The notes under the pieces are model-generated. The model was given only the letters and a program-made list of their open reading frames with translations, was not told where the DNA came from and did not search any database. 64,000 nt of DNA from Polyangium spumosum (lineage in GTDB: Bacteria > Myxococcota_A > Polyangia > Polyangiales > Polyangiaceae), in NCBI RefSeq assembly GCF_009649845.1, contig NZ_WJIE01000019.1, positions 1 through 64,000 on the forward strand. The letters run 5' to 3'. Below, piece by piece: positions 17,642-26,603 of this stretch; within the stretch, counting starts at the first letter, position 1; each line of letters starts with the position of its first letter. The position numbers and the translations under genes are program-made.

Positions 17642-18601
17642 ATGAAGGCACGGAGCACTCGAACCTGGGCAAAACTCGCGCTCGCCACGGGTTTTGCCCT
17701 CTCCGTCGGCACGGGCTGCGAGCTCGTCGCGTCGGTCGATCGGGAGAAGATCCCGGTCGGCGAAGGCGGCGCGGGCGGCGCCGGTGGCACGGGCGGCCAG
17801 GGCGGCCAAGGCGGCGTGGGTGGCTCCGGCGGTCAGGGCGGTCAGGGCGGTCAGGGCGGCCAAGGCGGCGTGGGTGGCTCCGGCGGCATGGGCGGCGCGG
17901 GTGGCAGCATGGGATCGTGTGTGGATCCCGCGCTCGATTGTCCCGCGCCCTCGGGCCCGTGCGTGGCCGCGATCTGCGACGCGAACCAGAACTGCGCCGA
18001 GGATCCGGCGCCGCAAGGCTCGCCCTCCTCGAACGAGGCGGCGGGCGACTGCAAGCAGCACACGTGCGACGGCGCAGGCGCCGAAGAGGTCACCGACGAG
18101 GCCGCGGGGACGACGTGCGGAGACGCCACGCAGTCCTGCGCGAACGGCGTCGCGAACGGGCCCGACACCTGCGACGGCGCAGGCACGTGCCAGGCGAACG
18201 ACGACGTCGCATGCGCGCCCTACGCGTGCGGCGCGACCGCCTGCAACACGGTCTGCGCGGTGGACGGCGACTGCGCGGCCGACGCGTACTGCGACGGCGG
18301 CATGTGCGCGCCCAAGGCGACGAACGGCGCCGCCTGCGTGATGTCGAACGCCTGTCAGAGCGGCTTCTGCACGGACGGCGTCTGCTGCAACAGCACGTGC
18401 GACGGCCTCTGCCTCGCGTGCAACGTCGCGGGCACGGTGGGCATGTGCACGCCGGTCCCTGCGAACACGCCCGATCCGGCCTGCGGCGCAGGCGAGGCGT
18501 GCAGCGACGCGACGACGTGCCTCAAGATCGCCGGTTCGCAGTGCACGACGAACGACGAGTGCATCTCCAACCAGTGCCTCAACAACGAGTGCCAGCCGTG
18601 A
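17642..18601 (+). CDS. Cys-rich lipoprotein with Gly-repeat linker
   Basis: 319 aa. Signal peptide with lipobox VGTGC (Cys26), a ~45-residue linker made of GGxGGxGG units (GGQGGQGGVGGSGG), then more than 30 cysteines arranged in small modules such as SCVDPALDCPAP, TCDGAGTCQAN, CQSGFCTDGVCCNSTCDGLCLACN. This is the myxobacterial Cys-rich surface lipoprotein type, presumably disulphide-bonded outside the cell. It starts 13 bp after the PEGA protein and ends at a T-tailed hairpin. A second member lies at 36709-37692 and shares the SGFCxDGVCC module. Confidence 0.85.
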   Translation: MKARSTRTWAKLALATGFALSVGTGCELVASVDREKIPVGEGGAGGAGGTGGQGGQGGVGGSGGQGGQGGQGGQGGVGGSGGMGGAGGSMGSCVDPALDCPAPSGPCVAAICDANQNCAEDPAPQGSPSSNEAAGDCKQHTCDGAGAEEVTDEAAGTTCGDATQSCANGVANGPDTCDGAGTCQANDDVACAPYACGATACNTVCAVDGDCAADAYCDGGMCAPKATNGAACVMSNACQSGFCTDGVCCNSTCDGLCLACNVAGTVGMCTPVPANTPDPACGAGEACSDATTCLKIAGSQCTTNDECISNQCLNNECQP

Positions 18602-18611
18602 GTTGTTGACG

Positions 18612-18657
18612 CGCGGGGGCTGCGCTCGGACGAGTTGAGCGAGCCCCCCGCGTTTTT
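18612..18657 (+). terminator. Intrinsic terminator, also a dispersed hairpin element
   Basis: An outer stem CGCGGGGG/CCCCCGCG and an inner stem CGCTC/GAGCG separated by a small internal loop are followed by TTTTT (18653-18657). It ends the plus-strand lipoprotein gene, just before the convergent hflX stop. The core 18615-18649 is 28/35 identical to a hairpin at 50792-50826 on the other strand. Confidence 0.8.
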
Positions 18658-18661
18658 CCCT

Positions 18662-20497
18662 TCAAACCCGCAGCGTCGTCCGCCGGTATCGCTTCCCCGA
18701 CGTGAGCTCGGCGAGCGTGGTCAGCGACGTCGCCTCTGGCTCGGCCGACTCGCCCTCCGCGGCCTCGTTGCCCGGAGCTTCCTCCGACGCCGCGTCCTCC
18801 TCCACGTCGTAGGCCGGCACCGTCCTCGCCTGCTCCCAGCGATCCTTCAGTCGATCGGCGATCGTCGCGAGCAACGCGCGTGTCGTCTCGCGGCTCGTCG
18901 CGGACACGAGCACGGCGCCCTTGTGGCCGAAGAGCAGCCTCTTCGCCTCACCCTTCTCGACGAGGTCGACCTTGTTGAAGACCAGGATCCGCGGGATCGA
19001 CGAGAGCCCGAGCTCGCCGAGCAGCTCCTCGGTCGTCGCGATGTGCTGGTCGTACGCCGGGTCGCTCGCGTCGACGACGTGCAGGATCAGGTCCGCGTCG
19101 GCCGCCTCCTCGAACGTCGCGCGGAACGCGGCGAAGAGGTCCTTCGGCAGCTCGCGGATGAAGCCCACGGTGTCCGTGAGGATCACCTCGCGCTCCTCCG
19201 GGAAGCGGATGCGGCGCGAGCGCGTGTCGAGCGTGGCGAAGAGCTTGTTCTCCGCGATCGTGTCCGAGCCCGTGAGCGTGTTGAGCAGCGTGCTCTTGCC
19301 CGCGTTCGTGTAGCCGACGATGCTCACGATCGGCACGTCCTTGCGGGCGCGCTTGCGGCGCCGCTGCTCGCGCTGGCGCGAGAGCTTCTTGAGCTGCGCT
19401 TCGAGGAAGGAGACGCGCTCCTTGGCGCGGCGGCGGCCGATCTCGAGCTTCGTCTCGCCGGGGCCGCGCCCGCCGATGCCGCCCGTGAGGCGCGAGAGCG
19501 AGTCGTCCTTCATCGCGAGGCGCGGCAACGCGTACTTGAGCTGCGCGAGCTCGACCTGGAGCTTGCCGTCGGCGGACTCGGCGCGTTGCGCGAAGATGTC
19601 GAGGATGAGCTGCGTCCGATCGATGACCTTGAGGTCCGAGTGCTTGGCGATCGCCGAGGCCTGCGAGGGCGTGAGGTTGCGATCGAAGACGAGCGTCGTC
19701 GCGTCGAGCTCGGCCGCGCGCAAGACGATGTCGTCGAGCTTGCCCTTGCCCACGACGAGGCGCGGATCGATCTTCTCGCGGAGCTGCACGACCGAGTCGA
19801 CGACCAGGGCGCCCGCGGTGCGCGAGAGCTCGGCGAGCTCGCGCAGGCTGTCCTCGGCCTCCGCGTAGGCGCCTTGTTTCGACTTCTCCGCCACGTGCAC
19901 GAGGATCGCGCGGCCGTCCTTCGCGTGCGTGACGATGCGCGACCGGCGGGCGAACTCGTCCTCGAGCGCGCTGATGAGCTCGCCGAAGTTGAGATCGATG
20001 CGGCCGATCGGCAGCGGATCCACGCGCCGATAGGGCAAACCATTTCGAGGATCTTCGCCCTCCGCGACCGGCGACGGCGGCGTGTTGTACGCGAGATCCA
20101 TCGTCTTCGCCTCGCCCTCGGGCGAGAGCTGGATCGCGGCCACGAGGTCGAGGCGCAGGCGCACGAGGTCGACGATGTCGTCGCGCGTGAGCTGCTCGTT
20201 GTAGAGGTGCGTGTGGACGAGGCGGAGCGCGCGGAAGCGCCCCTCGGCGGCGCGCAGGCGGCCGATGTCGGGGAGCATGAGCTTCGTCGCGTCACCGACG
20301 ATGACGTAGTCGATGACGCCCGATCGATGCACGAGCGCGCCGACCTGACGGCCCGTCTCGTGCGAGGCCTCGGCGAGGGATTTGACGAGCTCCGGCGTGG
20401 CGACGTGCTCGAGGGGCACCCTGCGCCGGTAGATACGCTCGAGCAATCGAACCGCGTGCGGGCTCAGGCCCGTGGTGTTTCCGTAGATCTGTTGCAT
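18662..20497 (-). CDS. hflX: GTPase HflX
   Basis: 611 aa ribosome-associated GTPase that rescues or splits stalled ribosomes. N-terminal HflX domain: GGIGGRGPGETKLE and a long coiled-coil linker (RAKERVSFLEAQLKKLSRQREQRRR). G domain: P-loop GYTNAGKSTL, DTVGF, FNKVDL. The N-terminal ~190 residues are an additional HflX-type segment (LVHTHLYNEQLTRDDIVDLVRLRLDLVAA), making it longer than E. coli HflX (about 426 aa). The C-terminus carries an acidic Glu-rich tail. ATG 20497 (MQQIYGNTTGLSP) is the last start before the conserved part; the open frame upstream lies antisense to the kinase gene. Confidence 0.95.
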   Translation of the reverse strand: MQQIYGNTTGLSPHAVRLLERIYRRRVPLEHVATPELVKSLAEASHETGRQVGALVHRSGVIDYVIVGDATKLMLPDIGRLRAAEGRFRALRLVHTHLYNEQLTRDDIVDLVRLRLDLVAAIQLSPEGEAKTMDLAYNTPPSPVAEGEDPRNGLPYRRVDPLPIGRIDLNFGELISALEDEFARRSRIVTHAKDGRAILVHVAEKSKQGAYAEAEDSLRELAELSRTAGALVVDSVVQLREKIDPRLVVGKGKLDDIVLRAAELDATTLVFDRNLTPSQASAIAKHSDLKVIDRTQLILDIFAQRAESADGKLQVELAQLKYALPRLAMKDDSLSRLTGGIGGRGPGETKLEIGRRRAKERVSFLEAQLKKLSRQREQRRRKRARKDVPIVSIVGYTNAGKSTLLNTLTGSDTIAENKLFATLDTRSRRIRFPEEREVILTDTVGFIRELPKDLFAAFRATFEEAADADLILHVVDASDPAYDQHIATTEELLGELGLSSIPRILVFNKVDLVEKGEAKRLLFGHKGAVLVSATSRETTRALLATIADRLKDRWEQARTVPAYDVEEDAASEEAPGNEAAEGESAEPEATSLTTLAELTSGKRYRRTTLRV

Positions 20498-20632
20498 TCG
20501 AGGGTGGTTCGAGGGCCGAAGCTCCGAGCGACGGAGCAGATCCCCCGAGCATGACTTCGTGCTTCCTTTCCTTACATAACGCACGGATCCCCGGCGCGCG
20601 AGAGGCAGCGCCTTGGTACCGTGCAGCCGGAC

Positions 20633-21607
20633 ATGGGTGTTTTCACGGCACTGTCGCTCGAGGAGGCCCGGGCGCTCGGCGCGCGCTTCGGCCTCGTGGT
20701 CACGGGCGCGCGTGGGCTCGACGCGGGCAGCGTGAACACGAGCTACGAGCTCACGATCGAAGGCGGGAGCCGGGTCTTTTTGCGGATCTACGAGGGCGCG
20801 AGCGCGGGCGTCGCCGCGCAGGAGGCGCGCCTGCTCGTGCACCTCGCCACGCACGGCGTGCCCACGCCCGCGCCCTTGCCCCTCGCCTGCACGAGCGGGT
20901 CGTTCGTGGCCGAGCACGCGGGCAAACCCGCGATCGTCTTGCCGTGGATCGACGGAGCGTCCATCTGCCAGCGCGGCGTGACCGACGCGCACGCGCGCGC
21001 CGTCGGGGAGGCGCTCGCGCGTGTGCACCTCGCAGGCGCGAGCTTCGCCGAGCCGCTCGTCACGCGCTTCGGCCCCGCGGACCTCGCGGCGCGGCTCGCG
21101 AGCCTGCACGAACGAACGGACGTCCCGGGGCACGTCCGCGTGGTCCTCCCCGAGCTCGATCGTCGGCTCGAACGTCTCTCTTCGCCGTCGGACCTCGGCC
21201 CGACCGTGCCCGTGATTCACGCCGATCTGTTCCGGGACAACGTGCTTTTCCAGGGCGGCGCGCTCGCCGCGGTCCTCGATTTCGAGAGCGCGTCGAGCGG
21301 CTCGGCCGCGTTCGACCTCATGGTCACGGTGCTCGCGTGGTGCTTCGGCGACGAGCTCGATCGAGGCCTCGCGCGCGCGCTCGCGTCCGGATATTCCGCG
21401 GTCCGCGCCCTCTCGGACGACGAGCGAGCGGCGCTCCTCGACGCCGCGCTCTTCGCGGCGCTTCGTTTCACGATCACGCGCATCACGGACTACGAGCTGC
21501 GCCCGCGTGGACGATCGATGTTCAGGGATTACCGTCGCTTCTTGGCGCGCGCCGCGGCGATCGATGCGCTCTCCGCGCGTGGGCTCGTCGAGATGCTCGA
21601 TGTGTGA
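20633..21607 (+). CDS. Homoserine kinase-like (ThrB type II / APH family)
   Basis: 324 aa. MGVFTALSLEEARALGARFGL at the start, GLDAGSVNTSYELTIEGG, the kinase-like Brenner motif VIHADLFRDNVLF and AVLDFESASSG are the marks of the ThrB2 branch of the aminoglycoside-phosphotransferase fold, which phosphorylates L-homoserine in threonine synthesis. ATG 20633 starts the conserved MGVFT; the GTG at 20621 would add four residues. Stand-alone gene, divergent from hflX. A different small-molecule kinase activity cannot be excluded. Confidence 0.85.
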   Translation: MGVFTALSLEEARALGARFGLVVTGARGLDAGSVNTSYELTIEGGSRVFLRIYEGASAGVAAQEARLLVHLATHGVPTPAPLPLACTSGSFVAEHAGKPAIVLPWIDGASICQRGVTDAHARAVGEALARVHLAGASFAEPLVTRFGPADLAARLASLHERTDVPGHVRVVLPELDRRLERLSSPSDLGPTVPVIHADLFRDNVLFQGGALAAVLDFESASSGSAAFDLMVTVLAWCFGDELDRGLARALASGYSAVRALSDDERAALLDAALFAALRFTITRITDYELRPRGRSMFRDYRRFLARAAAIDALSARGLVEMLDV

Positions 21608-21693
21608 AGGACGTGTAAAGCTCTCTTGATTTTCTGGTTCGATCCCGGGGCGGCGGTTGCGCCGTGAGAGGCGCCCCGTTACCTTCGAGGACC

Positions 21694-22587
21694 ATGGCAC
21701 AAGTGGGGACGCTCGATTTCAAGGGCTTCATCGAGGACCGCAAGGAGAAGCGCGCCGGCGGCGTGGACGGGGGTGGACACGCGTATGCGTACGTCTCCGA
21801 TCGGAACACGCGCGCCGCGTTCGACAAGATGAAGCCGGTCGAGCTGGCCGTCGCCGCCTCGGTCCGGTTCTTCAAGGCCGTCGGCAAGAGCGACCTGCTC
21901 GGCCACGCGGTGAAGGTCGGGCCGAACCAGTTCCCGCGCGTGCACGGCATCGCCGCCGAGTGCGCGCAGACGCTCGGCATCACGACGCCCACCGTCTACA
22001 TCGTCAACGACCCGCGCATGAACGCCGCGACGTACGGGACGAACGACGACTCGTTCATCATGGTCCACTCGGCGCTCGTCGATCACTTCTCCGACGAGGA
22101 TCTGCGCAACGTCATCGGCCACGAGTGCGGCCACATCCACAACAGCCACGTCGTGTACCTGACGGCGATGCACTACCTGAAGGTCATGGCGTCGCGCTGG
22201 CTCGGCCCGCTGGTCGAGCCGGCGATGATCGCGCTCTCGAGCTGGTCGCGCCGCGCCGAGGTGACGTGTGATCGCGCGGGGCTGCTCTGCTGCAAGAGCC
22301 TCGACGTCGCCACGCGGACCTTCGCGAAGCTCGCGCTCGGATCCACGAAGCTTTATGCCGAGCTCAACATGGACGCGTTCCTCGCGCAGTACGAGGAGGG
22401 CAAGGACGGCGTGGGTCGCTACCGCGAGCTGATGGCGAGCCACCCCTACCTGCCGAAGCGCGTGATGGCCCTGCGCACGTTCGCCGAGAGCGAGCTCTAC
22501 AAGAAGCACGTCGGCCAGGAAGGCCCCGGCCTCACGATGGAAGAGGTCGACGAGAAGGTGCACGAAATCATCAAGGTGGTTGGGTAG
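21694..22587 (+). CDS. M48-family zinc metallopeptidase
   Basis: 297 aa. The zinc site HECGH (HExxH) lies in NVIGHECGHIHNSH, with the third ligand region RRAEVTCDRAGL (ExxxD type) downstream, as in M48 peptidases of the HtpX/Ste24 group. Unlike HtpX there are few clear membrane helices; one weak hydrophobic stretch lies around WLGPLVEPAMIALSSW. ATG 21694 (MAQVGTLDFKGFIEDR). The gene ends 9 bp before the dynamin-like GTPase gene, so the two are probably co-expressed. Role in membrane or protein quality control is inference. Confidence 0.9.
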   Translation: MAQVGTLDFKGFIEDRKEKRAGGVDGGGHAYAYVSDRNTRAAFDKMKPVELAVAASVRFFKAVGKSDLLGHAVKVGPNQFPRVHGIAAECAQTLGITTPTVYIVNDPRMNAATYGTNDDSFIMVHSALVDHFSDEDLRNVIGHECGHIHNSHVVYLTAMHYLKVMASRWLGPLVEPAMIALSSWSRRAEVTCDRAGLLCCKSLDVATRTFAKLALGSTKLYAELNMDAFLAQYEEGKDGVGRYRELMASHPYLPKRVMALRTFAESELYKKHVGQEGPGLTMEEVDEKVHEIIKVVG

Positions 22588-22596
22588 GAGCGCACG

Positions 22597-24366
22597 ATGC
22601 TCGAGACATTCCGCACACGTCAGGTCGAAGTCACCCGAGCCCTCCGTGGGATCCTCTCGATCGCCGGACGCGTCGGCGCCCGATCGCTCGCGGGCCGCCT
22701 CGGCGGCGATGTCGTCGACAAGCTGGAGGCCGATCGCTTCCACCTCGTCGTCGTCGGCGAGTTCAACCACGGCAAGACCACCTTCGTGAACGCGCTGCTC
22801 GGCGCCGAGGTGCTGCCCGTCGGCGTGACGCCGACGACGGCGGTCATCCATCACCTCGAGTACGCGCCCGAGCCCCGCGCCGAGCTCGTGCGTGTCTCGG
22901 GCGAACGCACGAACATGCCCTTCGAGGAGGTCCGCAAGTTCGCCGTCGGCCAGGAAAAAGGCTCCGAGAGCGCGACGAGCGAGGTGAAGCACCTCGAGGT
23001 CTTCTACCCGGCGGAGCTCTTGCGCGAGCGCGTCGTGCTCGTCGACACCCCAGGCGTGAACGACCTCTCGCTCCAGCGCGCGGACATCACCTACAGCTAC
23101 ATCCCGCGCTCGGACGCCGTGCTCTTCCTCATCGACGCGGGCCAGCCGCTCAAGGAGAGCGAGCGCGTCTTCCTCAACGAGAAGCTGCTCGGACAGTCGC
23201 GCGACAAGATCATCTTCGTCGTCACCAAGAAGGACATCTGGAGCGACGACGAGGAAGAGGAGGCGCTCGCGTACATCCGCACCGAGCTCGCCAAGCTCAT
23301 CCGCACGCCCATGGTCTTCGCCGTCAGCGCGAAGCGCGCGGCCGAGGGGCAAGCCGCGGAGAGCGGCATGCCGGAGCTGCTCTCGCACCTGACGAAGTTC
23401 CTCGCCGAGGAGCGAGGTCGCATCCTGCTCGACAACGCCCTCGGCGAGGGCCTCGAAGCAGCCCGGATGCTCAGCAAGGGCATCGACGCGCGCAGGCGCG
23501 CCGCGCAGATGTCGAGCGAGGAGCTCGCGCGGAGGATCGAGCTGCTCGAGAAGGACCTCGCGGGCCAGTCGCGCACGATCGAGGAGCGCCGCGCGGGCAT
23601 CCGCGAGGAGGTCGCCGCGATCCGCGCCTGGGTGCGGCGCGACCTCGATCACTTCGTCGACGACGTGACGCGGCAGATCCCCGACATCGTGGACAACGCC
23701 GACCCGGACGAGCTCAAGACATGGCTCGGCCCCTTCCTGGAGAAGACGTTCGCGGACTGGGCGCAGGCCGAGACGAAGGAGATCGCGACCGCGCTCGAGG
23801 CGCTCGCGGAGAAGACGATCGCGCTCGTTCGCGAAGACGCGCACGACGTCGCCAAACGCGTGGGACAAGCGCTCGGCGCGGATGTCCGGGCGCCCAGCGT
23901 GGAGGTCGACAGGCTCGGCTACGACGTGGGCATCTTCGCGCTCATGACCGTGGGCATCGGCGTCCTGTTCACGAACGTCTTGCTCGGCGGCCTGCTCATC
24001 GCCGCCTCGCCCGTGCTCGCGATGTACGTGAAGGGCAGGATCGACGTCGAGACGAAGAAACGCGCGAAGGAGCTCGCCCCGACAGCGCTGCGCGAGGCCG
24101 CCGCGCGCGTCGGCCCCAAGCTCGACGAGATGATCGGCGAGTTCGCGCAGCGGCTCGACGCGTGGGTCGTCACGGCGGGCGAGGAGCTGCACCGCGAGGT
24201 CATCGAGGTGCTCGAGGCCGCGCGCACCGAGCGAGCGGGCAAGGCGCCGGGCGTGGAGGCCGCGACGCAGGTCTGCGACGCGGAGGCGAAGGAGCTCGGC
24301 GCCGTGGTCGAGCGGCTCGAGTCGCTCCGCCGCGCGCTCTGGGCCACGGACGTGGCCGCGACGTGA
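22597..24366 (+). CDS. Dynamin-like GTPase
   Basis: 589 aa. Bacterial dynamin family: P-loop VVVGEFNHGKTTFVNALLG, switch region VTPTTAVIHHL, G3 DTPGVNDLSLQRADIT, G4 TKKDIW. A long helical stalk follows (~270-450), then a hydrophobic pair (VGIFALMTVGIGVLFTNVLLGGLLIAASPVLAMYV, ~440-480) that would insert in the membrane, and a C-terminal helix bundle. Such proteins remodel or repair membranes. Nine bases after the M48 peptidase gene. Confidence 0.92.
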   Translation: MLETFRTRQVEVTRALRGILSIAGRVGARSLAGRLGGDVVDKLEADRFHLVVVGEFNHGKTTFVNALLGAEVLPVGVTPTTAVIHHLEYAPEPRAELVRVSGERTNMPFEEVRKFAVGQEKGSESATSEVKHLEVFYPAELLRERVVLVDTPGVNDLSLQRADITYSYIPRSDAVLFLIDAGQPLKESERVFLNEKLLGQSRDKIIFVVTKKDIWSDDEEEEALAYIRTELAKLIRTPMVFAVSAKRAAEGQAAESGMPELLSHLTKFLAEERGRILLDNALGEGLEAARMLSKGIDARRRAAQMSSEELARRIELLEKDLAGQSRTIEERRAGIREEVAAIRAWVRRDLDHFVDDVTRQIPDIVDNADPDELKTWLGPFLEKTFADWAQAETKEIATALEALAEKTIALVREDAHDVAKRVGQALGADVRAPSVEVDRLGYDVGIFALMTVGIGVLFTNVLLGGLLIAASPVLAMYVKGRIDVETKKRAKELAPTALREAAARVGPKLDEMIGEFAQRLDAWVVTAGEELHREVIEVLEAARTERAGKAPGVEAATQVCDAEAKELGAVVERLESLRRALWATDVAAT

Positions 24367-24411
24367 CGATCCCGGGGGACTTGGGCCCTCGGGCCATGCG
24401 ATATTGAAGCC

Positions 24412-25143
24412 GTGCAGCTCGATTTCGCATCACGCGAGATCTCGATCAAGCTCGTCTATTACGGTCCTGCGCTGAGCGGAAAGACCACGAACCTGGTCGC
24501 TCTGCACGGCCGCGCCGGCACCGACGCGCGCGGGCGCCTCATGACGCTCGAGACGCAGGACGATCGCACGCTCTTCTTCGACCTCCTGCCGCTCACGTTC
24601 CGGTCGAAGGACGGCGACACCTCGCTGCGCATCAAGCTCTTCACCGTCCCCGGCCAGCCGATCCACGCCGCGACCCGCAGGCTCGTCCTGCAAGGCGCCG
24701 ACGGCGTCGCGCTGATCGCCGACTCGCGCGTCTCCGAGACGCAACGCAACGCCGACGCGTTCCTCGATCTCCGCCAGAACCTGCGCGACAACGGGATCGA
24801 GATCTCGAAGATGCCGCTCGTGATCCAGTTCAACAAGCGGGACCTGCCCGACATCCGCAGCGACGAGGAGCTCGCGAGGCTCGCGGCGCGCGGCAAGGAG
24901 CCCGTCTTCCGCGCGGTCGCGACCCGCGGCATCGGCGTCGTCGAGACGTTCATCTGTCTGCTCTGGCTCACGTGGCGCTCGCTCGACCAGAGCCACCAGC
25001 TCTCGCGCAAGCTCTCGATCGACGGCGACGATCTCGTCTCGACCGCGGCGCAGCAGCTCGGCGTGACGACGCCGTTCCGCGAGCTCATCGCGGCGCGGAT
25101 GGGCGGGCGGGCGGCAGGCGCCGCGCCCGGAGGCGCTCCTTGA
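24412..25143 (+). CDS. MglA-like small GTPase
   Basis: 243 aa. MglA-family Ras-like GTPase: P-loop YYGPALSGKTTNL, the MglA-specific DDRTLFFDLLPL, TVPGQ in place of DxxG, FNKRDLP as G4. In Myxococcus, MglA sets front-rear polarity for gliding and type IV pili. Here a C-terminal extension of about 45 residues (beyond the ~195 aa of MglA) ends in Ala/Gly. GTG 24412. The stop overlaps the TTG start of a histidine kinase, so the GTPase and the kinase are probably one signalling unit; no mglB gene is adjacent. Confidence 0.9.
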   Translation: MQLDFASREISIKLVYYGPALSGKTTNLVALHGRAGTDARGRLMTLETQDDRTLFFDLLPLTFRSKDGDTSLRIKLFTVPGQPIHAATRRLVLQGADGVALIADSRVSETQRNADAFLDLRQNLRDNGIEISKMPLVIQFNKRDLPDIRSDEELARLAARGKEPVFRAVATRGIGVVETFICLLWLTWRSLDQSHQLSRKLSIDGDDLVSTAAQQLGVTTPFRELIAARMGGRAAGAAPGGAP

Positions 25144-26594
25144 GTGACGAGCGCTCGGTCGACGTCGACACGCTCGGCCTCGGGCTCGGACCTCTCAGGC
25201 TCGAGGACCTCGTGGACCGCGAGGCGATGCGCGGCATGGTCGCCTCGATCGAGCAGGTCTTCGGCCTCCCCCTCCGCATCGTCTCGAACTCGGGCGTGAG
25301 CCTGGCGAGCTCGACCCACGAGGCCCCGCTCTGCGCGATGATCAACGAGGAGCCCGCGGGCCGCCGCGCGTGCGGCGCGATCGTCTCCGAGGTGAAGCGC
25401 CTGCGCGTGACGTCGAGCGACGGCGCCTCGCACGGCTGCTTCACCGGCGCGCGTTACCGCGTCGTGCCCATCGAGTACGATGGCGGCACCATCGGCCGCG
25501 CGATCCTCGGCCCGTACCTGCCTCTCTCCGTCGAGAGCGTGCCCGACACGCTTCTCGCCATCGACGGCGTCGACCCGGCCCGCGCGGCGGAGCTCCTGCC
25601 GCACATGGCGCGGGCGAGCGAGGCGACCGCGGAGACCGTCGCGAGGCACCTCGTCTCGGTGCTCGACGTGATCCTCTGGAGCGGCCACAAGGCGCTGCTC
25701 ACGTCGAAGATGCACATCGCCTCGATGCGCGAGAGTTACCGCGAGCTCTCGCAGAAAAACACGGCGCTCGAGCAGGCCTACGAGCGGCAGCAGGAGCTCG
25801 ACAAGCTCAAGTCGAACTTCCTCGCCACCATCTCGCACGAGCTCCGGACGCCGCTCACCTCGATCCTCGGCTACAGCGAGATGCTCGTGGGAGGCATCGC
25901 CGGCGAGCTCACGGGGCCGCAGCTCGACTTCGTGCAGATCATCCATTCGAAGAGTGATCAGCTCCTCAAGCTCATCATGAGCCTGCTCGACCTCTCCAAG
26001 CTGGAGAGCGGCACGGTGATGATGCGGAGGAGCGACGTGGCGATCGGCGCGGTGCTCGCCGAGGCCGCGTCGACGGTCGCGCCCACGGCCACGAAGAAGA
26101 GCGTCACGCTCACCGTGGACGCGCCCGGCGATCTGCCGCTCGTGCTCGGCGATCCGGAGCGGCTCCGGCAGGTCTTCGTGAACCTCGGCGAGAACGCCAT
26201 CAAGTTCACGCCCCCGAGCGGCACGGTGCAGTTCATCGCGCGGCAGGTGGCCACGCACGCGGACGACGGCGCGGACGACGAGCCCGGCATGGTGCTGCTC
26301 GCGCCGCTGCGGCAGATGGTCGAGGTGCGCGTGACCGACACGGGCATCGGCATCCCGGCGCCCGAGCGAGACAAGGTCTTCGACCCGTTTTACCAGGTGG
26401 ACCAGTCGTCGACGCGCGAGCACGGCGGCACGGGGCTCGGCCTGTCGATCGTGAAGCGCCTCGTCGAGGCGCACCACGGCACGGTGCACATCGAGGGCAA
26501 CGAGCCGAGCGGAGCCGTCTTCGTCGTGCGTTTGCCCGCGTCACGCCCGTCGGCGCCGCCGTCGAAGGCGGCGATCTCGGTCCGGTTCGCGTAA
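25140..26594 (+). CDS. Sensor histidine kinase with PocR-like sensory domain
   Basis: 484 aa. The N-terminal ~150 residues (LRLEDLVDREAMRGMVASIEQVFGLP, then Cys-containing PLCAMINEEPAGRRACGA and SHGCFTGARYRVVPIEYDGG) resemble PocR sensory domains, which bind small hydrocarbon ligands or metal via Cys. Then a coiled coil, H-box [13 protein letters not shown] (His233), N-box NLGENAIKF, and G-boxes DTGIGI and GGTGLGLSIV. No membrane helix, so cytoplasmic. TTG 25140 overlaps the GTPase stop (TTGA) and has GGAGG six bases upstream. No receiver protein is adjacent. Confidence 0.9.
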   Translation: MSDERSVDVDTLGLGLGPLRLEDLVDREAMRGMVASIEQVFGLPLRIVSNSGVSLASSTHEAPLCAMINEEPAGRRACGAIVSEVKRLRVTSSDGASHGCFTGARYRVVPIEYDGGTIGRAILGPYLPLSVESVPDTLLAIDGVDPARAAELLPHMARASEATAETVARHLVSVLDVILWSGHKALLTSKMHIASMRESYRELSQKNTALEQAYERQQELDKLKSNFLATISHELRTPLTSILGYSEMLVGGIAGELTGPQLDFVQIIHSKSDQLLKLIMSLLDLSKLESGTVMMRRSDVAIGAVLAEAASTVAPTATKKSVTLTVDAPGDLPLVLGDPERLRQVFVNLGENAIKFTPPSGTVQFIARQVATHADDGADDEPGMVLLAPLRQMVEVRVTDTGIGIPAPERDKVFDPFYQVDQSSTREHGGTGLGLSIVKRLVEAHHGTVHIEGNEPSGAVFVVRLPASRPSAPPSKAAISVRFA

Positions 26595-26603
26595 AGTCGA
26601 GGC

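Noticed and set aside
20498-21700. Extension of the hflX frame upstream
   Set aside because: Antisense to the homoserine-kinase-like gene; the HflX domain starts after ATG 20497.
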